From NCBI GenBank assembly GCA_038230695.1, contig JBBRMT010000105.1, positions 1 to 14,748 on the forward strand: a stretch of DNA of 14,748 bases, read 5' to 3'. A program made the translations under genes and the position numbers. A model generated the notes under the pieces. That model did no database searches. It was not told the DNA's origin and saw only the letters and a program-made list of their open reading frames with translations. Origin of the DNA: QHBQ01 sp038230695 (GTDB taxonomy: Bacteria > Chloroflexota > Chloroflexia > QHBQ01). Below, piece by piece: positions 7,052 through 14,360 of this stretch. Numbering within the stretch: position 1 is the first letter of the stretch; each line of letters opens with the position of its first letter.

Positions 7052-9490
7052 TCATGGCCCATTTGGCGTGGCTGTTGATAGCGCATCGCTCCATTGGTTG
7101 CCGTCGTAGTGTAGGATTAGCGCGCCCGCATCGTTGCCGCCCACTGCCCAGCCATCGTTGGCGGCCAGCATCTGCAAGCCTGCGAGACTGTGCGTGGCAT
7201 CCACCGCGGCCCAGCCGCCGTTGGTATAATTCCACAACCCTGCCCCGTAGCCACCAACCGCCCAACCCTCAGTGGGCGATACCATCTGCACCGCCAGCAA
7301 CGCATCCTGGGCGCTGGCCTGAACTGCTGTCCAGTTGCCGTTCTTATAATGCAGGATCACCCCGCTAACTGGGTCGTTGACATTCTTCTGTGCGGCCCTG
7401 CCCACGGCCCAGCCTTCATCGGTGTTGACCATGTACACACCGTAGAGGGTTGCACTCGTACCTATATTCACCAACTGCCACTGGCCGCCAGTGTAATGCA
7501 GGATGGTGCCACTGCTACCCACTGCCCAGCCATCTGTCGCCGATATCATGTGCACGCTCGTCAGCCCCACACTACTTACCGGATCGTCAGCCAACGCCCA
7601 GTGACCATTCTGGTAGTGCGTGATTATGCCCCCGCCAACTGCCCAACCTTCTTCCGCCGATACCATATATAGGTCATCGAGGGTGGTCAATTCAACATCA
7701 TGCACTGGCAACCACTTGCCACCGCTGTAGTGCAGGATGATACCCTTGTCGGTCGGGGTATAGGTGCCACCTACCGCCCAACCATCGTCCGCCGATATCA
7801 TGAATACCGAGTACAGCGCGGGGATGTCGGGTGCGGTAGTGTCGCGCCGCCATCGGCCATTGTGATAGTGCAATATCGCTCCGCTGGTAGGTGCATTGTC
7901 ACCCGTGCCGCTCTTCACCTCGCCGACTGCCCAGCCCTCATCTGGGGCAGACATGGATATGCCATTCAGGTAGAGATTGGCGAAATTGAACTCGGCGGCA
8001 ACGGTGGGGGTAATCACTGCGGCCACAATATCAGTCGGTGTGATCACTTCGCCTACCGTGTCTGTGGCAACGGGAGTATCTTGCGCCGCAGCAACGGTAG
8101 AGGCGGGTTTATCAATCGCCGCAACGGTATCTGTAGGAGCCGGGGTATCCGCTGCTGCTGAGAGTATCGTAGCCGTGCTGATCGGGATGGGGCTGCCGAC
8201 CTGGGCCACAATGGGGGGGATGGCGTTGCCCTTGTTGCCACTGATCAAGACGATGAGGATTAGAGCCAGAGCGATCAGCACGAGCAGCCCTGCGCCGATT
8301 AGGGGCCAGGGCGCACCTCGCTGCGGTTTATTAGGCAGAGAAGGAGGGGGTGGCAAGAGTGGTGGTGCGACGAACTGCGGCTGTGCAGGCGGTGCGGCAA
8401 CCAGTGGAGGCGCTGCTTGCCAATTATATACTATGGGTGCGGGCGGGATATTTTGTGGCGGACTGCCAGGGGTTGCTGTTCCGTGCGGGTACTCGCCTGG
8501 TGCGGGTGGTTGGCTGGCGGAAGCGCGAGCATAGCCTTGCTCAGTGCCGCTGCCACCCGCCACTTGCAGCTTTGGATAGTTTGCTGGTTCGCTCATATCG
8601 CGGGTTGCGGCGGGAGGGCTAGCCACTATGCGCGTGCTAGAGTCCGATACCGGTGAGGGGGTACGTCCCTGTAGCTCGGCAAGGAAGGTTGCCACATCGG
8701 GGGGGCGTTGCTCCGGGTTGTAGGCCATCGCGTGTTCCAGCGCGACCCGCACTTGCGGCCTGATCTGCTGGTCCTCGATTGCCTCCCGTGTCGGCAGGCT
8801 GCCAGTCAGCAGATAGTAGCAGGTGGCGGCCAGCGAATACACATCGGTGAACGGTCCGCGCAAGGCTCTGGCATGGAACTGCTCCGGTGGGGCAAAGCCA
8901 TAACTGGCAACTACCGTGTGCGTAATCGCCTGGTTGGTAGTGAACTCCCGCGCCGCGCCGAAGTCTACCAGTACGGCACGGCCCTGACGGTTGACCAGGA
9001 TGTTCGACGGCTTGATGTCGCGGTGCAGCACGCCCCGTGCGTGCAGCACGCTCAACGCTGCGCCCACCTCGCTGATGTAGCTGATCGCCTCAGCTTCAGA
9101 TAGCCGCCCCCCGCGCTGCACCATCACTTTCACCAGGTCTACCCCATCAATGAAGCGCATCACCATATAGGCGGTGTTGTTCTCCTCAAAGTAGTCATAC
9201 ACCGCCACGATGTCGGGGTGGTCGAGGCTAGCAAGGGTGCGAGCCTCGCGCAGAAAGTCGCCGATGGCCTTGCTCCAGCGGCCTTCGGTGTAGGTAAGCG
9301 GTACGGTTACGTTTTCGCCCTTTCGCTCACTGCCTTCAGGGTAAAGCTCCTTGATCGCCACGATGCGCCCCAGCAACGTGTCGGTCGCGCGGTAGGTGAT
9401 GCCGAAGCCGCCCTGCCCCAGCAGCTCTCCGACCACGTATTTGCCGTTCTGAAGTTTGCTCCCCTGCGTAAGCGGCCCAGTGCCAGCCAT
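7052..9490 (-). CDS. Membrane Ser/Thr protein kinase with C-terminal seven-repeat propeller
   Basis: 812 residues. A cytoplasmic eukaryotic-type kinase domain (about 18-275) has the glycine loop GQGGFG (25-30), catalytic lysine K47 in VAIK, HRDIKPSN (156-163, D158), DFG (176-178) and APPEQ (200-204); all catalytic residues are present. A Pro/Ala-rich linker (about 280-390) leads to one membrane segment (about 395-417), a Thr/Pro/Ala-rich stalk (about 425-500) and an outer domain with seven GWAVG motifs at 519, 570, 615, 654, 693, 742 and 780, each followed by a strand such as ILHY. This pattern resembles YCF48/BNR repeats and predicts a seven-bladed beta-propeller. The protein is probably a receptor kinase sensing an external ligand. 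The start at 9490 has AAGGAG seven bases upstream; an in-frame extension to 9580 is ruled out because the promoter lies inside it. The substrate is unknown. Confidence 0.93.
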   Translation of the reverse strand: MAGTGPLTQGSKLQNGKYVVGELLGQGGFGITYRATDTLLGRIVAIKELYPEGSERKGENVTVPLTYTEGRWSKAIGDFLREARTLASLDHPDIVAVYDYFEENNTAYMVMRFIDGVDLVKVMVQRGGRLSEAEAISYISEVGAALSVLHARGVLHRDIKPSNILVNRQGRAVLVDFGAAREFTTNQAITHTVVASYGFAPPEQFHARALRGPFTDVYSLAATCYYLLTGSLPTREAIEDQQIRPQVRVALEHAMAYNPEQRPPDVATFLAELQGRTPSPVSDSSTRIVASPPAATRDMSEPANYPKLQVAGGSGTEQGYARASASQPPAPGEYPHGTATPGSPPQNIPPAPIVYNWQAAPPLVAAPPAQPQFVAPPLLPPPPSLPNKPQRGAPWPLIGAGLLVLIALALILIVLISGNKGNAIPPIVAQVGSPIPISTATILSAAADTPAPTDTVAAIDKPASTVAAAQDTPVATDTVGEVITPTDIVAAVITPTVAAEFNFANLYLNGISMSAPDEGWAVGEVKSGTGDNAPTSGAILHYHNGRWRRDTTAPDIPALYSVFMISADDGWAVGGTYTPTDKGIILHYSGGKWLPVHDVELTTLDDLYMVSAEEGWAVGGGIITHYQNGHWALADDPVSSVGLTSVHMISATDGWAVGSSGTILHYTGGQWQLVNIGTSATLYGVYMVNTDEGWAVGRAAQKNVNDPVSGVILHYKNGNWTAVQASAQDALLAVQMVSPTEGWAVGGYGAGLWNYTNGGWAAVDATHSLAGLQMLAANDGWAVGGNDAGALILHYDGNQWSDALSTATPNGP

Positions 9491-9518
9491 TGCCACTCTC
9501 CTTGCCAGTGCTGGCCTT

Positions 9519-9547
9519 ATCTTAGCACAAGTTTGAGTTGCTGGCAA
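9519..9547 (-). promoter_or_regulatory. Promoter of the kinase gene
   Basis: On the minus strand TTGCCA (9542-9547) and TAAGAT (9519-9524) are 17 bases apart, and TGC precedes the -10. The predicted start near 9512 gives a leader of about 22 bases carrying AAGGAG. Confidence 0.65.
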
Positions 9548-9548
9548 C

Positions 9549-9564
9549 CCACAATATCTTGTGG
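9549..9564. promoter_or_regulatory. Perfect palindrome between divergent promoters (candidate operator)
   Basis: CCACAA (9549-9554) and TTGTGG (9559-9564) are perfect inverted repeats around TATC. The site begins one base beyond the kinase -35 and ends nine bases before the polymerase -35, well placed for a dimeric regulator of both genes. No T tract follows on either strand. Confidence 0.5.
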
Positions 9565-9573
9565 AAAAACCGA

Positions 9574-9602
9574 TTGACAACCACGAACAGATGTATTAAA
9601 CT
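9574..9602 (+). promoter_or_regulatory. Promoter of the DNA polymerase gene
   Basis: TTGACA (9574-9579) is followed 17 bases later by TAAACT (9597-9602). The expected start is at about 9609, the A of the ATG, so the message would be leaderless. TATTAA at 9594-9599 is an alternative -10 with a short 14-base spacer. Confidence 0.55.
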
Positions 9603-9608
9603 AAGGTC

Positions 9609-12044
9609 ATGGAAACTATCTGCCGCCATTGTGGTGAGGATTTTAACCTGCCGGAGAGCCAGCGCACCCGCGTTGCGCTGCGTTGCCCACATTGCCAGTC
9701 AGTAGCGGTGCCAGGGGCGCTATACCGCCGCTGCGCGGTCTGCGGCGCATCCTACCATCCCGATTTTGCCAGTTGCCCCTACAGTGACGAGCATCCGCCG
9801 ATTAGCGAATTGCCGGTCGAATATTACGCCAGCCTGCACCAGCTATACGTCAAGGCGCGAAGTAATGGCAACGGTAACAGCAACGGCAATGGCAATGGCA
9901 ATGGATACAGTAACGGCCACGCCAAAGGCAATGGTTACAGCAATGGCAATGGCAACGGCAATGGTAACGGCTATTCGCAGCGCGGCAATGGCGCACACCC
10001 AACTAGCCCCCAGCCAATCGCCCCGACTGCATACCTAACCGCCGAGGGGCGGGTGCCGGGCAGCAATTCGGGTGCGGGCGGTATCTATGCCTATGTGCCG
10101 CAATTCCATGTCCCCACTATTGAGGTGGTAGAGATACGCGAACGCGCCACCGTGGAGTACGTGGTGGATGACGAGACCAGCGATTTTGATGATGCTGCCG
10201 CCCCACCAGAGATTGTGGCTGAAGAGGATGAGAGCGACGAAGCAGTGACGGAGCCGATCAACCGGGTAGACTGGGATAACCCGCCCTATGAACTAATCAA
10301 CGACCCAAAGCGCATGGCTGAGGTAATGGCTTTGCTGCTCAAGGAGAAGGCGTTGGCGGTGGATACCGAGACCAGCGGCCTCGACCCTTACACCTGCGAC
10401 CTGCTGCTCTTGCAAATCTCCACCGCCGAAATGGGCTATATCTTCGACGTGGGCGGTGGTTCGGGGCGTAAGCTGGATATTGCTCCGCTGCGCCAGGTGT
10501 TGGAGAACCCTGCTATCCTCAAACTGTTGCAGAACGCCAAGTTCGACTACAAGTTCCTCAAGGTGCGGGCGGGCATCGAGCTGGTCAACATCTACGACAC
10601 GATGTTGGCCGAGCGGGTGCTGACCAGTGGCATCAGCCGCGAAATAAGCCTGAAGAATCTCAGCCATCAGTATGCTGACCTGCCTATGGATAAGTCGGAG
10701 CGGGCCAACTTCATCGGCATGAAACCCGGCACGCCGTATAGCGAAGAGCTACTGAAATACGCCATCCGCGACGTGTTGATCCTGTTCCCCATCTACGAGC
10801 AGCAGAAGCCCAAGCTGAAGAAGCTGAAGCTGGAACGCACTACCAAGCTGGAGTTCGACTGCATCCCTGCCGTAGGCGACATGGAACTGGCGGGCTGCGC
10901 TATCAACGTGGAGAAGTGGCGCGAGATCATCGAGAACGTGAAGGTGCTACGCGACCAGGCCGCTGCTACGTTGCTTGAAGTGCTAGAGCCAACTGTGGCC
11001 CAGGCGACGATGTTTGGGGTCAGCAGCATCAACCTGAACAGCAATTTGCAGTTGATCGAGTGCTTCTCCAAGCTAGGTGTGAACCTGCCCGACACGATGG
11101 AGAGTACGCTGGTCAAGTATGACCATCCCGCGATCAAGATGCTACTCACCTACCGCGAACATGAGAAGACGCTATCAGCGTTCGGCGAAAAGTTCCTGCA
11201 GCTAATCAACCCCAAGACGGGCCGCATCCACCCTGACTTCAGCCAGCATGGGGCGGATACTGGCCGCTTCTCCTGCTCCAACCCCAACGTACAGCAGATC
11301 CCCGCCACCTCTGACTTTCGCTCCTGCTTCATCGCCGCGCCGGGCTACAAGCTGATCACCTGCGACTATTCGCAGGCCGAGCTACGCATCCTGGCCGAAT
11401 TGAGCAGCGACCCCGCCTTCATCGAGGCGTTCATCAGCGGGGGCGACCTGCACGCTCTGACCGCCAGCCAGATGTTCCAGGTGCCGCTGGAGGATGTGGA
11501 CAAGTCCATGCGCGGCAAGGCCAAGGCAATCAACTTCGGCCTCGCCTACGGGCGGGGCGCAGGTTCACTGGCTGTCACATTGGGCGTGGAGGTGGACGAG
11601 GCCAAGCGGCTAATTGAGCAATATTTCAAGGCATACTCCGGCATCCAGCGATGGCTTGACGGCGCGGCGCGTAGCGCACTACGCAAGGGCTACAGTGAAA
11701 CGCCGATTGGCCGTAAACGCTTCTTCACCAAGCCGGAGGCCGATAGCCCCACATATAATAGTGACCGCGCCGCCATCGAGCGCCAGGGCAAGAACGCCCC
11801 CATCCAGGGCGCGAACGCGGACATGACTAAGACCGCCCTTATCTTCCTCAAGCGTACTTTGCAGGGCTTCGATGCCCGCGTGGTCAACACTGTTCACGAC
11901 GAAATTGTGGTCGAAGCCCGCGAGGATCAAGCCGAGGTAGTTTGCAACCTGGTCGAGCGGGCCATGATAGAAGCGGGCGAGGAGATCCTTAAGAAAGTGC
12001 CGGTCAAGGCCGACCCTCATATCGGCGATTACTGGAGCAAGTAA
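9609..12044 (+). CDS. Family A DNA polymerase with N-terminal zinc ribbon and 3'-5' exonuclease, no 5' nuclease
   Basis: 811 residues. Domains in order: a zinc ribbon at 1-60 (C5/C8 with C26/C29, then C42/C45/H50/C56); an Asn-Gly-rich linker (86-128); an acidic low-complexity segment (about 185-215); a DEDDy 3'-5' exonuclease (D252-T-E254, D313 in NAKFDYKFL, Y394 and D398 in YAIRD); and the polymerase domain (about 410-811) with motif A DYSQAELR (D586), motif B RGKAKAINFGLAYG (635-648) and motif C VHDEIVVE (D764). All catalytic acids are present, so both activities are expected. The 5' nuclease domain of classical Pol I is absent, so flap removal needs another protein. Phe at the motif B position (F643) fits normal discrimination against dideoxynucleotides. 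An in-frame TAA at 9597-9599 fixes the ATG at 9609; no proper Shine-Dalgarno precedes it. The zinc ribbon's role is unknown; DNA or protein binding is likely. Confidence 0.95.
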   Translation: METICRHCGEDFNLPESQRTRVALRCPHCQSVAVPGALYRRCAVCGASYHPDFASCPYSDEHPPISELPVEYYASLHQLYVKARSNGNGNSNGNGNGNGYSNGHAKGNGYSNGNGNGNGNGYSQRGNGAHPTSPQPIAPTAYLTAEGRVPGSNSGAGGIYAYVPQFHVPTIEVVEIRERATVEYVVDDETSDFDDAAAPPEIVAEEDESDEAVTEPINRVDWDNPPYELINDPKRMAEVMALLLKEKALAVDTETSGLDPYTCDLLLLQISTAEMGYIFDVGGGSGRKLDIAPLRQVLENPAILKLLQNAKFDYKFLKVRAGIELVNIYDTMLAERVLTSGISREISLKNLSHQYADLPMDKSERANFIGMKPGTPYSEELLKYAIRDVLILFPIYEQQKPKLKKLKLERTTKLEFDCIPAVGDMELAGCAINVEKWREIIENVKVLRDQAAATLLEVLEPTVAQATMFGVSSINLNSNLQLIECFSKLGVNLPDTMESTLVKYDHPAIKMLLTYREHEKTLSAFGEKFLQLINPKTGRIHPDFSQHGADTGRFSCSNPNVQQIPATSDFRSCFIAAPGYKLITCDYSQAELRILAELSSDPAFIEAFISGGDLHALTASQMFQVPLEDVDKSMRGKAKAINFGLAYGRGAGSLAVTLGVEVDEAKRLIEQYFKAYSGIQRWLDGAARSALRKGYSETPIGRKRFFTKPEADSPTYNSDRAAIERQGKNAPIQGANADMTKTALIFLKRTLQGFDARVVNTVHDEIVVEAREDQAEVVCNLVERAMIEAGEEILKKVPVKADPHIGDYWSK
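9864..9992 (+). repeat. Hexanucleotide (GGCAAY-like) repeat tract encoding Asn-Gly linker
   Basis: Imperfect tandem 6-base units such as GGCAAT, GGCAAC and GGTAAC encode repeated Gly-Asn, interrupted by Tyr-Ser-Asn-Gly blocks. The tract separates the zinc ribbon from the enzymatic part of the polymerase and stays in frame. Confidence 0.85.
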
Positions 12045-12061
12045 CAAGGGTAGCCCAATTT

Positions 12062-12090
12062 TTGTATTTGTTTGTTAAATATGTTACAAT
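12062..12090 (+). promoter_or_regulatory. Promoter of the DUF2071 gene
   Basis: TTGTAT (12062-12067) and TACAAT (12085-12090) are 17 bases apart, with TGT before the -10 (extended). The predicted start near 12097 leaves a leader of about 136 bases in which I see no clear riboswitch or terminator. Confidence 0.5.
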
Positions 12091-12232
12091 GTATTGGTTG
12101 CGATCCCCAACCCAACAGTCAAGTGCGTTGAAGCCTGGCGCTGCCGCTGCTGTTTTATTAGTTCCGCCTGCCGGGGCTGCCGAAAATTATGTTGCCCCAG
12201 CCGAGCGTTACTTCAGCAATGGAGGCAATGAT

Positions 12233-13027
12233 ATGATGATTTTTCCCGCGATGCGTGGAGTTATTGACCGCCGCATCCTAGTCAACTATCGGGTTGACCC
12301 TGACGTGCTTGCCGCGCTTTTGCCATCCCCGTTCCGCCCCAAGCTGGTGCAAGGCAATGGTATTGCCGGTATCTGCCTGATTCGCCTGACCCATCTGCGC
12401 CCCAAAGGTATACCTTCATTCCTGGGTGTAACCTCGGAAAACGCCGCGCATCGCATCGCGGTCGAGTGGGAGGAGAAGGGCGAGCTGCGCGAAGGGGTTT
12501 ATATCCCCCGCCGCGACACTGGTTCACGGCTGAACGTCTTGCTTGGCGGGCGCATAGTACCCGGTTTCCACCAGCACGCCCACTTCAATGTGGCCGAACA
12601 GCCCAAACATCTCTATGTTGCGCTCGATAGCGATGATGAGCAGACCCATGTGGTTGTCGCAGCCGATGTTGCCGAAACAATGCCCTCCACATCAGTTTTC
12701 CAGAGCGTCGCTGAAGCCTCCGCCTTCTTCGAGAATGGCGCGGTTGGCTATTCGCCCAATCACAACGGTAGCGCAGTACAGGGCATTCGGCTGCAAGCCT
12801 TTAACTGGAAAGTGGCGCCGCTCGATGTCCAGCAGGTTGAATCCAGCTTCTTTGACGACCCCCAGCAGTTTCCGCCTGGTAGCTGCACCTTTGATTGCGC
12901 CCTGCTCATGCGTGGTATCGAACACGCCTGGTATCCAGCCCCCGCGCCCAACCCCACGTCGGCTGTGTACGCCCACCCCACGGTATTATGTATGTACATC
13001 GCTGCCTGGGCATATGTCTCAAGCTGA
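12233..13027 (+). CDS. DUF2071 family protein (acetoacetate decarboxylase-like fold)
   Basis: 264 residues. DUF2071/YqjF-type proteins are related in fold to acetoacetate decarboxylase; their biochemical role is not established. Recognisable family features are the N-terminal MRGVIDRRILVNYRVDP (7-23), the strand-rich middle with GVYIPRRDTGSRLN (88-101) and LLGGRIVPGFHQHAHF (103-118), and a C-terminal beta region. The start at 12233 has an ideal GGAGG (12221-12225) seven bases upstream. In-frame starts further upstream, including the ATG at 12089, overlap the promoter, and their Ala/Pro-rich extension is not conserved-looking. The gene lies between the polymerase and hppD and appears separately transcribed, with no evident functional link to either neighbour. 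Confidence 0.85.
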   Translation: MMIFPAMRGVIDRRILVNYRVDPDVLAALLPSPFRPKLVQGNGIAGICLIRLTHLRPKGIPSFLGVTSENAAHRIAVEWEEKGELREGVYIPRRDTGSRLNVLLGGRIVPGFHQHAHFNVAEQPKHLYVALDSDDEQTHVVVAADVAETMPSTSVFQSVAEASAFFENGAVGYSPNHNGSAVQGIRLQAFNWKVAPLDVQQVESSFFDDPQQFPPGSCTFDCALLMRGIEHAWYPAPAPNPTSAVYAHPTVLCMYIAAWAYVSS

Positions 13028-13029
13028 AC

Positions 13030-13056
13030 CCCCTGCATAATTCAGCCCCTGCATAA
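13030..13056 (+). repeat. 11-bp direct repeat upstream of the hppD promoter
   Basis: CCCCTGCATAA occurs at 13030-13040 and 13046-13056, a 16-base period, ending 19 bases before the hppD -35. It may be a regulator binding site or a chance duplication. Confidence 0.5.
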
Positions 13057-13065
13057 AAGCTGCTG

Positions 13066-13086
13066 CCCCTTTGCTTGACAAAGGGG
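13066..13086. promoter_or_regulatory. Inverted repeat overlapping the hppD -35 (candidate operator)
   Basis: CCCCTTTG (13066-13073) and CAAAGGGG (13079-13086) are perfect inverted repeats around CTTGA. The site covers the -35 TTGACA, as expected of a repressor operator. It could also be a hairpin ending the DUF2071 transcript, but no T tract follows. Confidence 0.5.
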
Positions 13087-13104
13087 TGCGCAGTTTGCTA
13101 TAAC
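13075..13104 (+). promoter_or_regulatory. Promoter of the hppD operon
   Basis: TTGACA (13075-13080) and TATAAC (13099-13104) are 18 bases apart, with TGC before the -10. The predicted start near 13111 gives a leader of about 107 bases. Confidence 0.7.
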
Positions 13105-13217
13105 ATATGTGAGAGAGTGTGGGCGAGATAGCCTAAATCAACGCCCTGAACACGCAGCAACCCCATTCCACCTTCTACACTCTACCTGCCACATTCATTA
13201 CGAAAGGAGAAGCATCA

Positions 13218-14360
13218 ATGACGATGACTATGCCGCGCCCTACCAGCAGGAAGGAGCGCCGCGCCGAGCGGGAGGATTTTTTCCCAATCCAGCGCCTCGA
13301 TTATGTGGAGTTCTATGTGGGCAACGCCCGCCAGGCGGTTCACTATTACCAGAGCGGTTTTGGCTTCAACCTGATTGGCTATCTCGGCCCCGAAACCGGC
13401 GTGCGCGACCGCGCTAGCTATCTGTTGGAGCAGGGCCAGATTCGTTTCATTTTCACCACCCCGCTGTTCTCGGAAGGGCCAATCGCCGAACACATCCACA
13501 AGCACGGCGACGGCGTGCGCGATATCGCCTTCCAGGTGCCAGATGCGGTCAGCGCATATGAGGCGGCCACCGAGCGTGGCGCAGTATCAGAATCCAAGCC
13601 GACCACTGTGCGCGACGACCACGGCAGCTTTACCCGCGCTGCCATCCGCGCCTATGGCGACACCATCCACAGCATCATCCAGCGCAACGACTACCATCCC
13701 CACTTCCTGCCCGGCTTCCGGCCCGCCCATGACACTTTTGAGATTAGACCGACCGGCATCAAAGCCGTAGATCACATGGTTGCCAATGTCGAACTGGGCA
13801 AGATGGATGATTGGGTTGATTTCTATGCTGACACGCTAGGCTTCCAGAATACCATCCACTTCGATGACAAGACTATCAACACCGAGTACAGCGCGTTGAT
13901 GAGCAAGGTGATGGAGAACGGCAATGGGCGGGTCAAGTTCCCCATCAACGAGCCAGCGGCGGGCCGCAAGAAGAGCCAGATCCAGGAATATCTCGACTAC
14001 TACATCGGCCCCGGCGTGCAGCATATCGCCCTCGCCACCGCCGACATTGTTGCCACTGTGCGCGACATGATGAGTCGCGGTGTGGAGTTCATGCCCACCC
14101 CACATAGCTACTACGAGGAACTGCCTGAGCGCATCGGCGCGATTAAAGAGGATTATGACACCCTGGAGCAGCTCAACATCCTGGCCGACCGCGATGACGA
14201 GGGCTACCTGTTGCAGATCTTCACCCGCCCGGTCGAGGATCGGCCCACCGTCTTCTACGAGATCATCGAGAGGCACGGCGCACGCGGCTTCGGCGCGGGC
14301 AACTTCAAGGCGCTTTTCGAGGCGATCGAGCGCGAACAGGAAGCCCGCGGCAACCTTTAA
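13218..14360 (+). CDS. hppD: 4-hydroxyphenylpyruvate dioxygenase
   Basis: 380 residues, full length for the family. Converts 4-hydroxyphenylpyruvate and O2 to homogentisate and CO2 in cytoplasmic tyrosine breakdown, and also supplies homogentisate where tocopherol or pyomelanin is made. Two vicinal-oxygen-chelate halves are present: the N-terminal one at about 25-155, and the catalytic one at about 178-350. The Fe(II) ligands are H186 (KAVDH), H269 (GVQHIAL) and E348 (VFYEIIER). The C-terminal helix GFGAGNFKALFEAIEREQ is typical and closes the active site. The ATG at 13218 is preceded by AAAGGAGA with good spacing. The stop overlaps the next ATG by one base (TAATG), so it is co-translated with the FAH-family gene, as expected for an aromatic amino acid catabolic operon. 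Confidence 0.96.
   Translation: MTMTMPRPTSRKERRAEREDFFPIQRLDYVEFYVGNARQAVHYYQSGFGFNLIGYLGPETGVRDRASYLLEQGQIRFIFTTPLFSEGPIAEHIHKHGDGVRDIAFQVPDAVSAYEAATERGAVSESKPTTVRDDHGSFTRAAIRAYGDTIHSIIQRNDYHPHFLPGFRPAHDTFEIRPTGIKAVDHMVANVELGKMDDWVDFYADTLGFQNTIHFDDKTINTEYSALMSKVMENGNGRVKFPINEPAAGRKKSQIQEYLDYYIGPGVQHIALATADIVATVRDMMSRGVEFMPTPHSYYEELPERIGAIKEDYDTLEQLNILADRDDEGYLLQIFTRPVEDRPTVFYEIIERHGARGFGAGNFKALFEAIEREQEARGNL

Noticed and set aside
9491..9580. A 30-residue N-terminal extension of the kinase
   Set aside because: The TTGCCA-17-TAAGAT promoter lies inside the extension, and AAGGAG with ideal spacing precedes the ATG at 9490.
9864..9992. Repeat tract considered as a CRISPR or regulatory array
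   Set aside because: Units are 6 bases without spacers and keep the reading frame of the polymerase, so this is a coding repeat.
12045..12075. GGG-TAG-CCC followed by T-rich sequence after the polymerase stop, as a terminator
   Set aside because: The stem would be only three base pairs, too weak. The T-rich stretch belongs to the DUF2071 promoter.
12062..12232. A 57-residue N-terminal extension of the DUF2071 protein
   Set aside because: It overlaps the promoter, has no ribosome site and is low-complexity. GGAGG directly precedes the ATG at 12233.
13111..13217. hppD leader considered as a T-box or amino-acid riboswitch
   Set aside because: It is only about 107 bases, has no T-box AGGGUGG-type sequence, and contains no terminator hairpin with a T tract.
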